Source: Desulfoprunum benzoelyticum (GTDB lineage: Bacteria > Desulfobacterota > Desulfobulbia > Desulfobulbales > Desulfocapsaceae). From it: a stretch of 38,560 bases of DNA. Position 1 is the stretch's first letter. Every line of letters starts with the position of its first letter. The translations under genes and the position numbers were made by a program. Below, in pieces: positions 13,284 to 22,352 of this stretch. The notes under the pieces were generated by a model. That model worked only from the letters and a program-made list of their open reading frames with translations. It searched no databases and was not told the DNA's origin. The stretch is taken from NCBI RefSeq assembly GCF_014201505.1, contig NZ_JACHEO010000028.1, forward strand, positions 1 through 38,560. Reading direction: 5' to 3'.

Positions 13284-16200
13284 TCATGGTAAGGTTGGAG
13301 GCTCAAGAGAAATCAACCAATCAACCAAATCTACTGACTCATGATTGCCATTCTGGTTAATACTGGATAGCAGGTCTTCTTGGCGAGGTTGACCGAAAAC
13401 CATCCGATAGAGAGCTAATCCCTGCTTCAACCGCTTGAGCTTCCCCACCTCCTTACTATACGGGAGCATCGGGATACGACGCTCTATCCGGGCAGAACCT
13501 TCCTCGAAAATCCAATACGGGATGAGATCGGATTGCCCATTTGATTTGCCTCGGGACGCAATCTGGAAGAGAGTCTGCCATGGGTCACCTCCCTTGTGTG
13601 CATCAGAAAGAGCTGCCAAGCCATATCGTTCCACAACATTCTTTCTGACCGCATGACCTTTATATCGATGAACCCGACCTTCGCGCTGTTCAAGATCAAC
13701 TGGATTAGAGGGCAGGTTCCAATGCACCACCGCATGGCACCATGTGTGAAAATCCAATCCTTCCTGTCCTATTGAAGTCGAAGCCAGGACAAAGGGACGA
13801 AACGGGGAGTTGAACGCGTCCCGCACCGAATCGGCACGAACAAGAGCCTGGTTATTGTCGTCTCGAATATCCCCAAACCGAAGCGCGAAACGACAGCGGG
13901 TATTGAAATCATCCACCGTGAAGCCATCACCTGACCTCTTGATTTCATCGATTCGAATCTGAGCGGTCCGCAATGACAACACTGACTGAATGCACTCGGC
14001 AATTCCAGCCACCTGTTTTTCCGGTGAGTGCTCTTGGAGCCCCAACGACTCTCGAAGGACATGTACATATTCGTCAAGCACCGATTGGAGATTGCCATCG
14101 ATACCGTATTGAAGCGTTAACCTCCAATAAGTGTCCTCGCCGGAGCCCCGCAACATGGCAATCGTTTCCGGCATGTTGTAGAGAGATCGGAAACCGGAAG
14201 CGATTCTGGCTGCGGCTGACAGCAGGTTCGGATCGGATGCATCGAGCCCGGCGCCGATACGGCGAAGTGCTCGCAAGGCACACACGCCAGGACCAGCCAA
14301 AGCGAGATCACAAAGCACATCGACCAGGTCATCCGGCTGGGGGCCGAGAGGAATGTTACCCTCTGCCATGCTGACCAGCAGGTCGAGGTGATCTTTGAAA
14401 CGGGTGCCGGATTCATGGTCCGGTATGGCGGACCTCCATCCCGACGGGCTTTTGCACCAGTCCAATAGCCCGTTGTGGGAATCGAGAATAATGGGTGCTG
14501 CCCAGTACCACCTTTCATCGGCCCGCGTTCCTTCCCCGACATCAGGCAGGGTTTCGAGCAAACTGCGACAAATCGCCTTGACCTCGTCTTTCAGCTCCTG
14601 GACTTCCAATGGTCTGCGTCCACGGCCCAGCGCAATCTCAAGTGGATCTATCAGGGTGGCAAGGGTTGGCGACGGTAGCAACCAGGCAATGACCGGCATT
14701 CCAGTCAGTCGATTGTCGTTTGCGGCCACCGCAAACCGCAGTAATGGCTTAATCTTGTCATAGAGTTCGCCGTGGGAAACTGAGGTTCCGGCGACCATCA
14801 TCCGTTCGGCTTCGTAGGAGCAGATTGATGCAACAGCGTCCGGAACGGCGCTCCAAGAGGAAAATACAAGGACCTTGGTCAAGCCATTTTTGTCCCGATA
14901 TGCGCCACCAGGCTTTACATAAGACATGGACGGCGGCACCCACAAAAGCTGCCACATGCCTTTATCAATCGTGTCTTCAAAAAGTACGCGCATCCTCGGA
15001 TTGGCAGGGTCGAGAGCCTGATAGCCGTCCAGTTTGTCCTTCGTCAACAACTGTCCATTTGCCGATGAAAGAGTCCCGCGAAGAGCATCTGAAGGAGCAT
15101 TCAACTGCGCATCCAGCTTATGCCTCAGTTCATAATTTTTCAGGAAGTTGATCAGATACGGCGCTGACTTCCAGTATTCGATTGGCTCCCCGGCCTTGAC
15201 GCAGATTGCCACCGCATCAACTGTCGCGGCGTGCTGAAGGTCAGCTGGCGTAAGGGGTGCCGTCCGTTCAACCTCGGTCAGCATCGAGTTATGATCACGA
15301 GTCGTCGCAACCCGCTCCGTTCGGCACATTACCTTCAGTAGAGCCTGTTCAAGTTCAGCCTTTTTCCCCGGATGACAGGCCGAGCCCTTGGAGCAGGCAT
15401 GAAGCGTCGATCGATGTTCTGATAAGAGACTCCTGACCTCAGAGACCTTGCCAAGATCATTGAACAGGAAATGCAGTGTCCGGATGAAATCTGGATAGTG
15501 GTCGTCCTCGTCAGTCTCCTGGTCGAGAGTGAACATCTTGTAGGGCGTTGCTGAAAGGAGAAGAACGCGAACATCGGGGTAGGCAAAAAGTGCGGTCGCC
15601 AGCATGGAGGCTTCATCTTCGCCGTCCAGCAGGTGCTTGAATCGCTGGAATTCATCAAGGATGACCAGGTCGGGCTCAAGCGCGGAAAGGCAGACAGATG
15701 CCAGCTTGCCTCTGAGCTTTCCGATCAGGTTGTAGCGCAGTTCGGAATCCTCCCTGGGGATTCTGCTGTAGTCCCTGTACCGGGCAAATCGTTCGCACCC
15801 CTCCTTCAGGGCCGCGTACAGTTCGGCATCTTCAAGCACCGCTCGGCGAAAAACATTGGAAATATCCGCATCCAGGTCCTTTACGGGGAGGCTTTTGGCC
15901 TTGGCTCGCCAGCTATCCTTCCCTGATGTTGCCTGAAGAATGTTGAGCAGACCGACGCGCAATCGCCCACTCCGTTCAGTTTGCGCCAGTGGCAGGTTGT
16001 ACAGCATCCGATAGAGGATAGCCCGCTCGTCGGCATGCCCCCCTCGACTACGGGAATGGTCGAAGGCCGTTCCAGGCGTCAGACTGATGAAATTCACCTT
16101 GTTCTTCCGTAACGAGTGCACTTGTCTGGGCAGATAGGTCAGGCGCGTGGCGATTGAAAAGCCATCCGTGTCGCTGACGTTGAGCCGATTGACATTCTGG

Positions 16201-16451
16201 ATCGCAATGGCGGCATTGGAGCAGATATAGACCACATCGATCCGGTCCACCCGGTCTTGCAGGTACTCCAGGGTTTTGGCGATGATTCCCCGGGCGACAA
16301 GCGTTTTCCCGAGCCCGACTTCATCAGCGATCAGAAAACGGTAAGTCGGGTCATTGTCATAGAGCCGCTTGAAGACGTACTCCACAGTCTTCCTCTGGAA
16401 GTCTTTCAGACCGGCCAAAGCGGGCGCTGATGAAAAGCGGTTGCTATGCAT
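13284..16451 (-). CDS. SNF2-type helicase of a three-gene defence operon, Azaca-like (1055 aa)
   Basis: SF2 helicase motifs: FQRKTVEYVF, then motif I ADEVGLGKTLVA (about residues 42-53), motif II LVILDEFQRF (DEFQ rather than DEAH, about 265), motif III LLSATPYKM, and in the C-terminal lobe STSIGQEGLDFH, WNLPSNPVDLEQREGRVHRYKG (short form QREGRVHR) as motifs V and VI. The long middle insert has no recognised domain. SNF2-like proteins of this type translocate on DNA in several defence systems such as DISARM. Start: ATG 16451 overlaps the stop of the PLD gene and follows a G-run; an ATG at 16475 has no ribosome binding site. Last of three overlapping genes; composition is clearly more GC-rich than the cassettes to its left. 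Confidence 0.9.
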   Translation of the reverse strand: MHSNRFSSAPALAGLKDFQRKTVEYVFKRLYDNDPTYRFLIADEVGLGKTLVARGIIAKTLEYLQDRVDRIDVVYICSNAAIAIQNVNRLNVSDTDGFSIATRLTYLPRQVHSLRKNKVNFISLTPGTAFDHSRSRGGHADERAILYRMLYNLPLAQTERSGRLRVGLLNILQATSGKDSWRAKAKSLPVKDLDADISNVFRRAVLEDAELYAALKEGCERFARYRDYSRIPREDSELRYNLIGKLRGKLASVCLSALEPDLVILDEFQRFKHLLDGEDEASMLATALFAYPDVRVLLLSATPYKMFTLDQETDEDDHYPDFIRTLHFLFNDLGKVSEVRSLLSEHRSTLHACSKGSACHPGKKAELEQALLKVMCRTERVATTRDHNSMLTEVERTAPLTPADLQHAATVDAVAICVKAGEPIEYWKSAPYLINFLKNYELRHKLDAQLNAPSDALRGTLSSANGQLLTKDKLDGYQALDPANPRMRVLFEDTIDKGMWQLLWVPPSMSYVKPGGAYRDKNGLTKVLVFSSWSAVPDAVASICSYEAERMMVAGTSVSHGELYDKIKPLLRFAVAANDNRLTGMPVIAWLLPSPTLATLIDPLEIALGRGRRPLEVQELKDEVKAICRSLLETLPDVGEGTRADERWYWAAPIILDSHNGLLDWCKSPSGWRSAIPDHESGTRFKDHLDLLVSMAEGNIPLGPQPDDLVDVLCDLALAGPGVCALRALRRIGAGLDASDPNLLSAAARIASGFRSLYNMPETIAMLRGSGEDTYWRLTLQYGIDGNLQSVLDEYVHVLRESLGLQEHSPEKQVAGIAECIQSVLSLRTAQIRIDEIKRSGDGFTVDDFNTRCRFALRFGDIRDDNNQALVRADSVRDAFNSPFRPFVLASTSIGQEGLDFHTWCHAVVHWNLPSNPVDLEQREGRVHRYKGHAVRKNVVERYGLAALSDAHKGGDPWQTLFQIASRGKSNGQSDLIPYWIFEEGSARIERRIPMLPYSKEVGKLKRLKQGLALYRMVFGQPRQEDLLSSINQNGNHESVDLVDWLISLEPPTLP

Positions 16452-18258
16452 CACGCCCCCCGATAGCAGATTCAAAAACTGTCCAGAGATCTAAAAAGTC
16501 CTCGGGAATAATAGAATGTTGGCCTCCTTGGGATAGATCACGAACCAGCCCCGAGATTTCCGCCAGTCTCTCCGGGTGTCGGCTGTACGTGCGGGTCAGC
16601 TCTTCCAGTAGTGGGATATCCTCACCGTCGGCCAACCGTGCCAACCATTTGGCAAACCCGGAGCCGTTGCCTGGATCAAGTCCGGATACCTTGTCATCAC
16701 CCAGCAAGAGCAGGAGATACCGGAGGAATCCATCCTGATTGCTGATGACGGTTTGCAGAATGGCGGCGTTACGTTCCTCCGGAATTCCTAAAATGGGAAG
16801 ATTCAGTACAAACCTGGCCGTAACATCGGGATGATTGGTCCTCAGCTCAAAGGCTGTGAGCCCTGTCACGGAAGAGGTGGAAAACTCTCCGAGTCTGATC
16901 CCGCCAGGAGCATCGTTCTTCGTGATGTTCACCGCGAAATCCCGCGTGACGGTGATCGGCCATGCAGAAGCTCTGACGATCCCCTCAAGAGACGGAATTT
17001 CTCCAGTCAGCAGCAAAGCCCACAGACCGTCTTTCGCTCCCGGGCTGCACTCGATGGACAGAGCTCCTTTAGATATCCGGGAGCGAGCCCTCTCGACAGA
17101 TTCCTCGGCCTTCTGCCGGACTGCATCGTTCTCTGTTTCACTGGTCATGTCGAAATTAACCAGATATTCTCCCAGTCCGTCGGCGCCAAGCAGCTCGTCG
17201 ATGCCACCGACTTTGTTCTTTCTGCCAACCAACCCAACCAGAATCTCGAAATTCTTCGAGGCCTTCAATGCCGCGTTGGTCGCATTTGCGGACCCCATCA
17301 CCACATGGGTGTAGTCGGAATAGTGTCGGGTCTCAAACAGATAAACCTTCGCATGGAGACCGGTCGCATGCGGTTGCGCAGCGCTGTCGTCTTCCTCGCC
17401 ATCCTCGGTTTCCGCCGCTTCATCCAAATGAAGAGATTGCGTGAACAGATCGAGAGTTTCCTTCTTCAGGGCTGATAATGACTCCGGCCTTGAGATCAGT
17501 GCATCAGCAGATTTGGATTGCTTAGCCAACCTTTGCAGAACTTCGTCAGAACAGAACGGAGAAATGACGGCCATCCGTTTCGCTATAGGAGGCTCCCAGT
17601 CAAACCCTTTCGTTCCTGGAAGATAGAAGGTCAGCTCGTCAAAGCCATCGGGGAGTTCCCACTCAACTCGGTGCAACTCGTCCGCGAATCTAAGAGCTTG
17701 TTCGACCCTGCTCGATTCTGTTGGTCTGGTAGTCAGATCAGGAAGCAACTTGAAGAAATGCGCCAGCGGTTTGTTTGATCTGGATTTTCGGCCTGTGATC
17801 GTGCCTTCGAGTTGAAGTGACAGATCCCAGGACTGGTCGGTGGTCATATTCCTCGTCAGGACCACCAAACGATACATCGCGCTGCTTTGATCAGGGCTGG
17901 CAAAACGGATTGCCCAGATTTTTGGATGAAAAACGCCTCCGCCAGGGGCCGTTACCTCGATAACCATTTCCTCGAGAAACCCAAACAAGGGGTTGGGCTT
18001 GGCAATCTGGGGCACTTCAATCCGTCCTCGTTGCACATAGACGGTGATGCGTTTCGAGTACCTGCGGATGGCTTCAAGCACTGACAACGGGTCAGGATCG
18101 GTCTGGCCATCCGCCGCCATTAACGCCAGATATACAGGGGCCTCAAGCAATAAGGCCGGGTCCATCGAAAAGGTGGTCGCAATGGCTTCGTCGAAAATCA
18201 TTCCCGGCGGAGGAGTCAATGCAGAGGTATAAAGGCTCCGAGAGTTTGGGTTCAGCAT
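16444..18258 (-). CDS. Phospholipase D-like protein with two HxK motifs (604 aa)
   Basis: Two PLD half-sites are visible. The first is FHPKIWAIRF with LVVLTRNMT about 27 residues later (about residues 120-155); the second is LHAKVYLFE followed by VVMGSANATNAAL (about 305-335). HxK with a downstream GSxN or TRN is the pattern for the PLD nuclease branch. Nuclease action on DNA or RNA is more likely than lipid cleavage in this context. The ATG at 18258 overlaps the stop of the DUF6361-like gene (ATGCTGA) after GGGAGGAG, so the long N-terminal extension of the open frame to 18357 is not used. Its stop overlaps the helicase start, so all three should be made together. Confidence 0.9.
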   Translation of the reverse strand: MLNPNSRSLYTSALTPPPGMIFDEAIATTFSMDPALLLEAPVYLALMAADGQTDPDPLSVLEAIRRYSKRITVYVQRGRIEVPQIAKPNPLFGFLEEMVIEVTAPGGGVFHPKIWAIRFASPDQSSAMYRLVVLTRNMTTDQSWDLSLQLEGTITGRKSRSNKPLAHFFKLLPDLTTRPTESSRVEQALRFADELHRVEWELPDGFDELTFYLPGTKGFDWEPPIAKRMAVISPFCSDEVLQRLAKQSKSADALISRPESLSALKKETLDLFTQSLHLDEAAETEDGEEDDSAAQPHATGLHAKVYLFETRHYSDYTHVVMGSANATNAALKASKNFEILVGLVGRKNKVGGIDELLGADGLGEYLVNFDMTSETENDAVRQKAEESVERARSRISKGALSIECSPGAKDGLWALLLTGEIPSLEGIVRASAWPITVTRDFAVNITKNDAPGGIRLGEFSTSSVTGLTAFELRTNHPDVTARFVLNLPILGIPEERNAAILQTVISNQDGFLRYLLLLLGDDKVSGLDPGNGSGFAKWLARLADGEDIPLLEELTRTYSRHPERLAEISGLVRDLSQGGQHSIIPEDFLDLWTVFESAIGGRDA

Positions 18259-19481
18259 TTCTCCTCCCGGTTCATCCCCTGGTACAGATCGTTCAAAAGC
18301 ACCTTCACATTCGGCCACCGATAGACTAGTCTTCCGACACCGGAGTACCCACCCCACTGCTCAAGCGCCCTGTGGTTTCTGAACCGGGAACGCTCACCTT
18401 TGAGTTTCATTTCCCTTCTTTTGATCAGAGTGAGCGCCTCGGTGTCAGAAAGGAGACCGCTGGGGGACGTTCGGGTATGGTCGATCCACTGCTGAACGAA
18501 GGATCTCGTTTGAGGAGTGATGGTGTGGCCATGATCCATGGTCAACTCCCAGAGGCGGCTCACCGACCAAGTGCGAATCTCCTCCAGGGGAAGGTTTGCC
18601 GTCCATTCATCGAAACTTGCCTGATGCTCGGCGACAAGGTCTTCATGGTTTCGAAGCCTGGCGAGTTGAACATTGTACGAAAGCGCCGCTCCATGCATTA
18701 CCTCCGAGAACAGCCGTGCATTGGCCAGGAGTTCTTTATGTTCTTCGGAAAAACGGCCGTAGTCCGGATGTTCCCAAGGGGCTTGACTGTCGGCGGGCTC
18801 GCAGTGCAGCGCCAAGAAGGAGAGAAGGCTGCCCCCGCAAGCGACCTGGACTCGATCCCGAATAAACTCAGCTTCTTCCCGGGATAAAGCGAAGTTCACC
18901 ATTGCAGGGAAATTTTGCGGAGGCGCGGGCAATCGCGGATGCCAACTGAGAGAGGCCCTCCGCTGCTCAACGTCGATGTCGTCTCCTCGTGCCTTTGCGT
19001 CTTTCTCAAGGGCCTTCAGGGCATTCCGGCGACGGTAGGTTTCATCGATGCGCCGGTGATATTCGTCCTGCGAGAATGTTGTCAGACGTATGCCCCAGAC
19101 ACCGAGGCCGGCCCAGTAGACGGAACTGGGCAATCGTTTGAGCTTCTTTCCTGCCGTTTTTCCGAATACGCCAGCCTGATCATCGGAATCCAGCAAGGGC
19201 TGAACCAGGTCTCTCTCCAGTTTGTCAGCCTGGATCGCAAAACTCTCCGCAAGCAGTCGATTCTCTTCCAGGGAATGGTAAATCCAAGGCACGAAAAGCA
19301 TGTAGCGGAGACGCGTCTGGATCGTGCTTGTGCCCGGGAATAACTGATCGGCAAAGCTGTCCCGAACGGAGCCGAGCCCAAGTTCGTCACGACTTTCCTT
19401 TTCTTGGAAAAGGGAAAGGATGCGAAGTGTGCGTTCTCTCGCTATCGAGTCATGATCAAGCCAAGAAAGATATGAAGCCAT
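18252..19481 (-). CDS. DUF6361-like protein, first gene of the PLD-helicase operon (409 aa)
   Basis: The N-terminus ASYLSWLDHDSIARERTLRIL (in parts: SYLSWLDHD, RERTLRIL) and the region SFADQLFPGTSTIQTRLRYM (about residues 37-56), then LFVPWIYHSLE, match my memory of DUF6361, a family found beside PLD and helicase genes in defence islands. No catalytic motif is visible. The ATG at 19481 is preferred to 19502 because the family normally begins directly before the SLSWLD-like motif. Together with the PLD and SNF2 genes it matches the three-gene Azaca layout as I recall it; that name has not been checked against a database. Confidence 0.82.
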   Translation of the reverse strand: MASYLSWLDHDSIARERTLRILSLFQEKESRDELGLGSVRDSFADQLFPGTSTIQTRLRYMLFVPWIYHSLEENRLLAESFAIQADKLERDLVQPLLDSDDQAGVFGKTAGKKLKRLPSSVYWAGLGVWGIRLTTFSQDEYHRRIDETYRRRNALKALEKDAKARGDDIDVEQRRASLSWHPRLPAPPQNFPAMVNFALSREEAEFIRDRVQVACGGSLLSFLALHCEPADSQAPWEHPDYGRFSEEHKELLANARLFSEVMHGAALSYNVQLARLRNHEDLVAEHQASFDEWTANLPLEEIRTWSVSRLWELTMDHGHTITPQTRSFVQQWIDHTRTSPSGLLSDTEALTLIKRREMKLKGERSRFRNHRALEQWGGYSGVGRLVYRWPNVKVLLNDLYQGMNREEKC

Positions 19482-19759
19482 TTTTTGCCTTAATGGTACC
19501 ATCGGATTTATCCGAACACCTTGTCTAACAGATCCCGGTCCTTGAATTGGTGCTTCAATTAAATGCCCTTTACACAGGGTCTTCTATTCCTAGCTCTCTC
19601 CAACCTTGTAATTGGCCAGATAGGGAGTCGGCTCAGGCGCACGATCTCGTCTATTTCGGTTACGCACCTTCCTGTTGTCATCACATCGGCGAACAGCTCA
19701 GCGAGGTCTTTCCTGGCCTTAGTTCATTGAAGTCATGAGAAAAATTCAGCGTCGATCAT
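19482..19759. other. Spacer between the two defence operons
   Basis: No complete gene is seen in these 278 bases. Short open stretches on the minus strand (for example RAPEPTPYLANYKVGES) look protein-like but are broken by stops, so this may be a remnant. The spacer must hold the promoter of the DUF6361-PLD-SNF2 operon, or that operon is read through from the Hsp70 gene. No convincing terminator was found. Confidence 0.4.
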
Positions 19760-22345
19760 TTATCCAGTCAACACTGAGCTATCAAGATCTTTAAGGCTTG
19801 CTTCTTTTCTCAGAAATTTTAAGGTGGTCTTGATGATTGAACATTGTCTGTCATTCAAGTTTTTCGATTGTTTCTTTAAGAGTCCACGCAGAATTTGATC
19901 AATCCTATCGTATTCAGGACTTTCATTGTTCAGAAAATCTTTATCATACCGCCTGCGCTTCAACAAATAGAGGCATGTCAAAATGCAATTATTGAAAATT
20001 ATGCTAAAGTTCTCTTCTTCGACTTGCCTTTCAAGGATTTTCAAAATCCGATCTACAATCTTATTTAATTGCCCATTTCCAATAATATCAACATGTAAGG
20101 CTGCGTCGCGGAAACGTACAATATTTCGGCATGCTCTTAACCAATTATTTACACCAATAGTACCTTGCCTAAGTCTCTGATCAAGCGCATTAAAGAACAT
20201 TGAAATATCATCAGATTTAGACCAGCATAACCCTATTGTGTGCAAATCTTCTTGGCTAATTAACGCCAAATTATTTTTTAAATTTTTCCTTACATTAACG
20301 ATAATAACTTGTGGACAAGCTAAATACATCCAAGATGCAGTTTGTTGTAATTGCTTTCTCTCAGATGGCCTTATTCGTATGTTTACAAACTTTTTTTCAC
20401 ACTCATTAGCAAATTCCCTCATTAGCGAAGGGGAGGAGACACTATCTAAGTCCCCATCTGACGGACACACACCATAATGACGGAAGATATCACCCTGCGG
20501 TTGTTGACCTCGATAAACATCATAATCATCTGCCATAGGCCACTGATTGAACTTCCCTTGATTCCTCAAGTCTCTCATTGCACCTTCTAAATTAGCACCA
20601 CCACCCCTCAACTCTCTGATAGCAACTTTGACATAATATTCAGCATCTCTCCACATATATTCATCATGTACTACACGTGAAACTTCAGGGAGGTATGCCA
20701 ACGGTGGAGGCGGTGGTTCTTCACAATTTCCCATTGTTCGCCAATCCAACCTTGTTCTGAAAACATTCTCGTTAACAGAATCAACAAACACATTGGCAAA
20801 ACCTTGCCCAGGCCTAAGGTGTGCGACAATTTTCACTTCTTCATCAAACGTCGTTGGTTTTGGAATCTCAGCTGTTACTTTTCGGAAAAGATATAAATCC
20901 CGCTCACTAGACCGACGCAGTGTGAGGGTAATATTTCTCTCACCTTGCTTTATATACAGGCCACGAACTGGTTCTTTTGATTTATACTCTTTTCCAGCTT
21001 CTACTGTTGTACCTTCGACAAGGAGCTTATAGGCATTGACATAATCTCCCTGTTCATTTTTCCCATGGTAATGGATATCGATGGGTATGATTGTTTCTCG
21101 ATAAGATGGCAGATTATGCTCCAATGCAAACGCTGTTATTGCAGCTCCTCTCGCAGCTTCTGCACCATTACAAATAGCTATTTCTTGATCTTTAAATGCA
21201 CCTGCTACAAATTCGCCTAATGACCTATTCTTAGCAATCTGAATATATGAACATGAACCATCAAGAACCACACCAAGACATCTTCCGTGTGCATTTTCAG
21301 GAAGACAAGATAATTGCTTCCTATAAATCACAGACAAATGATCTTGAAACATTCCAGGAGATAATTTAATTGAATCTGTGAAAATTTCTCCCCAGAGATC
21401 CAATTTATGAAATAGATCTTCTACTCTTGAAGAAAAGCCATCTGTTATACAATCTCTCACTGATTGAAACAGATTCATATTACTCGAGTGATTATCAATG
21501 TTTTCAGTCAAGAGACCACTGCCAAAAACATTTTTCCAAATACCTTGCAGTGATTCCTCTTTACTAGTTGCCATTGCCAAGAAAAAATTTACCCCCAATC
21601 TTGGGAATTCGCCTCCACCTGCTACACGATTGCGGACAGGAATAAGCCATATTTTTTCCTTATAGGCCATGATTCTTATTTCAATGGGAACGACCTCCCA
21701 TTGATCAAACGTCAGAGTAACTACAAGGAGATGCCCAAGGGTAGCACCTCTTGGGGACTGAGTAACAGCTTCCGAGAACTTGTCTGCATTTTTCCGACAC
21801 CATGACATCGCAACTGCGATTGGTCGCGGAATCAGAAATGAGCCACAATTGTCTATCAGTGCTTGTTGAGCAGCTTCTCCAAGACTATCTGGAACAACAA
21901 CAACCGTTTTTTTACTGTGATATTTCTTCTCCCAAGCTTGAACGGAATCAGAGATGATTTTTTCCGATAAAGCACCAAGCTTTATTTGACCTGATGGTTG
22001 CCAAGAGACCTCAGTGTCACCAAGGACGCCCGAAAACGTTTGACTTGAAAGATTAGCCAGCCTCGTCCAGGCACACACGAGCGGTACCCGCCCTGTCCCG
22101 TTCTTGAAATTGCCCCCCACAGGGACCTGACATTCTGGTGGCCAATTTCCACCAATACCCCGTCTATGAGTATGAGCGACAGCACCGGCTATAATTGATT
22201 CACCCCGTAATACCGGCAACAACGCCGCAGGAGGACTACTTGCTGGAATGCTACTCTCTACTTTAGCTGAACCTGAAGCAACAGCTATGTGAGGAACACT
22301 TTGTGTAAGATCAACACCGATGCAATTTGAATTTGAAAGCTTCAT
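19760..22345 (-). CDS. Divergent Hsp70-like ATPase of a CoCoNuT-like operon (861 aa)
   Basis: Actin/Hsp70 fold signatures are present in order: phosphate-1 CIGVDLTQSVPHIAVA (about residues 8-23), phosphate-2 LGVVLDGSCSYI (about 355) and the adenosine motif GAEAARGAAITAFAL (about 395-409), close to DnaK's ARGAA. A beta-rich region with NITLTLRR and FDEEVKIVAHLRPG resembles a substrate-binding domain; the C-terminal 300 residues are helical and unassigned. It is longer than DnaK and has a divergent phosphate-1 loop (DLTQS for DLGTT). It lies seven bases after the McrC-like gene and is the last of five. Hsp70 relatives are reported in some CoCoNuT loci; a sensor or remodelling role is inference. 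Confidence 0.87.
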   Translation of the reverse strand: MKLSNSNCIGVDLTQSVPHIAVASGSAKVESSIPASSPPAALLPVLRGESIIAGAVAHTHRRGIGGNWPPECQVPVGGNFKNGTGRVPLVCAWTRLANLSSQTFSGVLGDTEVSWQPSGQIKLGALSEKIISDSVQAWEKKYHSKKTVVVVPDSLGEAAQQALIDNCGSFLIPRPIAVAMSWCRKNADKFSEAVTQSPRGATLGHLLVVTLTFDQWEVVPIEIRIMAYKEKIWLIPVRNRVAGGGEFPRLGVNFFLAMATSKEESLQGIWKNVFGSGLLTENIDNHSSNMNLFQSVRDCITDGFSSRVEDLFHKLDLWGEIFTDSIKLSPGMFQDHLSVIYRKQLSCLPENAHGRCLGVVLDGSCSYIQIAKNRSLGEFVAGAFKDQEIAICNGAEAARGAAITAFALEHNLPSYRETIIPIDIHYHGKNEQGDYVNAYKLLVEGTTVEAGKEYKSKEPVRGLYIKQGERNITLTLRRSSERDLYLFRKVTAEIPKPTTFDEEVKIVAHLRPGQGFANVFVDSVNENVFRTRLDWRTMGNCEEPPPPPLAYLPEVSRVVHDEYMWRDAEYYVKVAIRELRGGGANLEGAMRDLRNQGKFNQWPMADDYDVYRGQQPQGDIFRHYGVCPSDGDLDSVSSPSLMREFANECEKKFVNIRIRPSERKQLQQTASWMYLACPQVIIVNVRKNLKNNLALISQEDLHTIGLCWSKSDDISMFFNALDQRLRQGTIGVNNWLRACRNIVRFRDAALHVDIIGNGQLNKIVDRILKILERQVEEENFSIIFNNCILTCLYLLKRRRYDKDFLNNESPEYDRIDQILRGLLKKQSKNLNDRQCSIIKTTLKFLRKEASLKDLDSSVLTG

Positions 22346-22352
22346 ATTTTCT

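Noticed and set aside
13284..19481. DISARM system
   Set aside because: A SNF2 helicase and a PLD protein are shared with DISARM, but no DrmA/DrmB-type helicase with DUF1998 or methyltransferase is present, and a DUF6361-like gene is.
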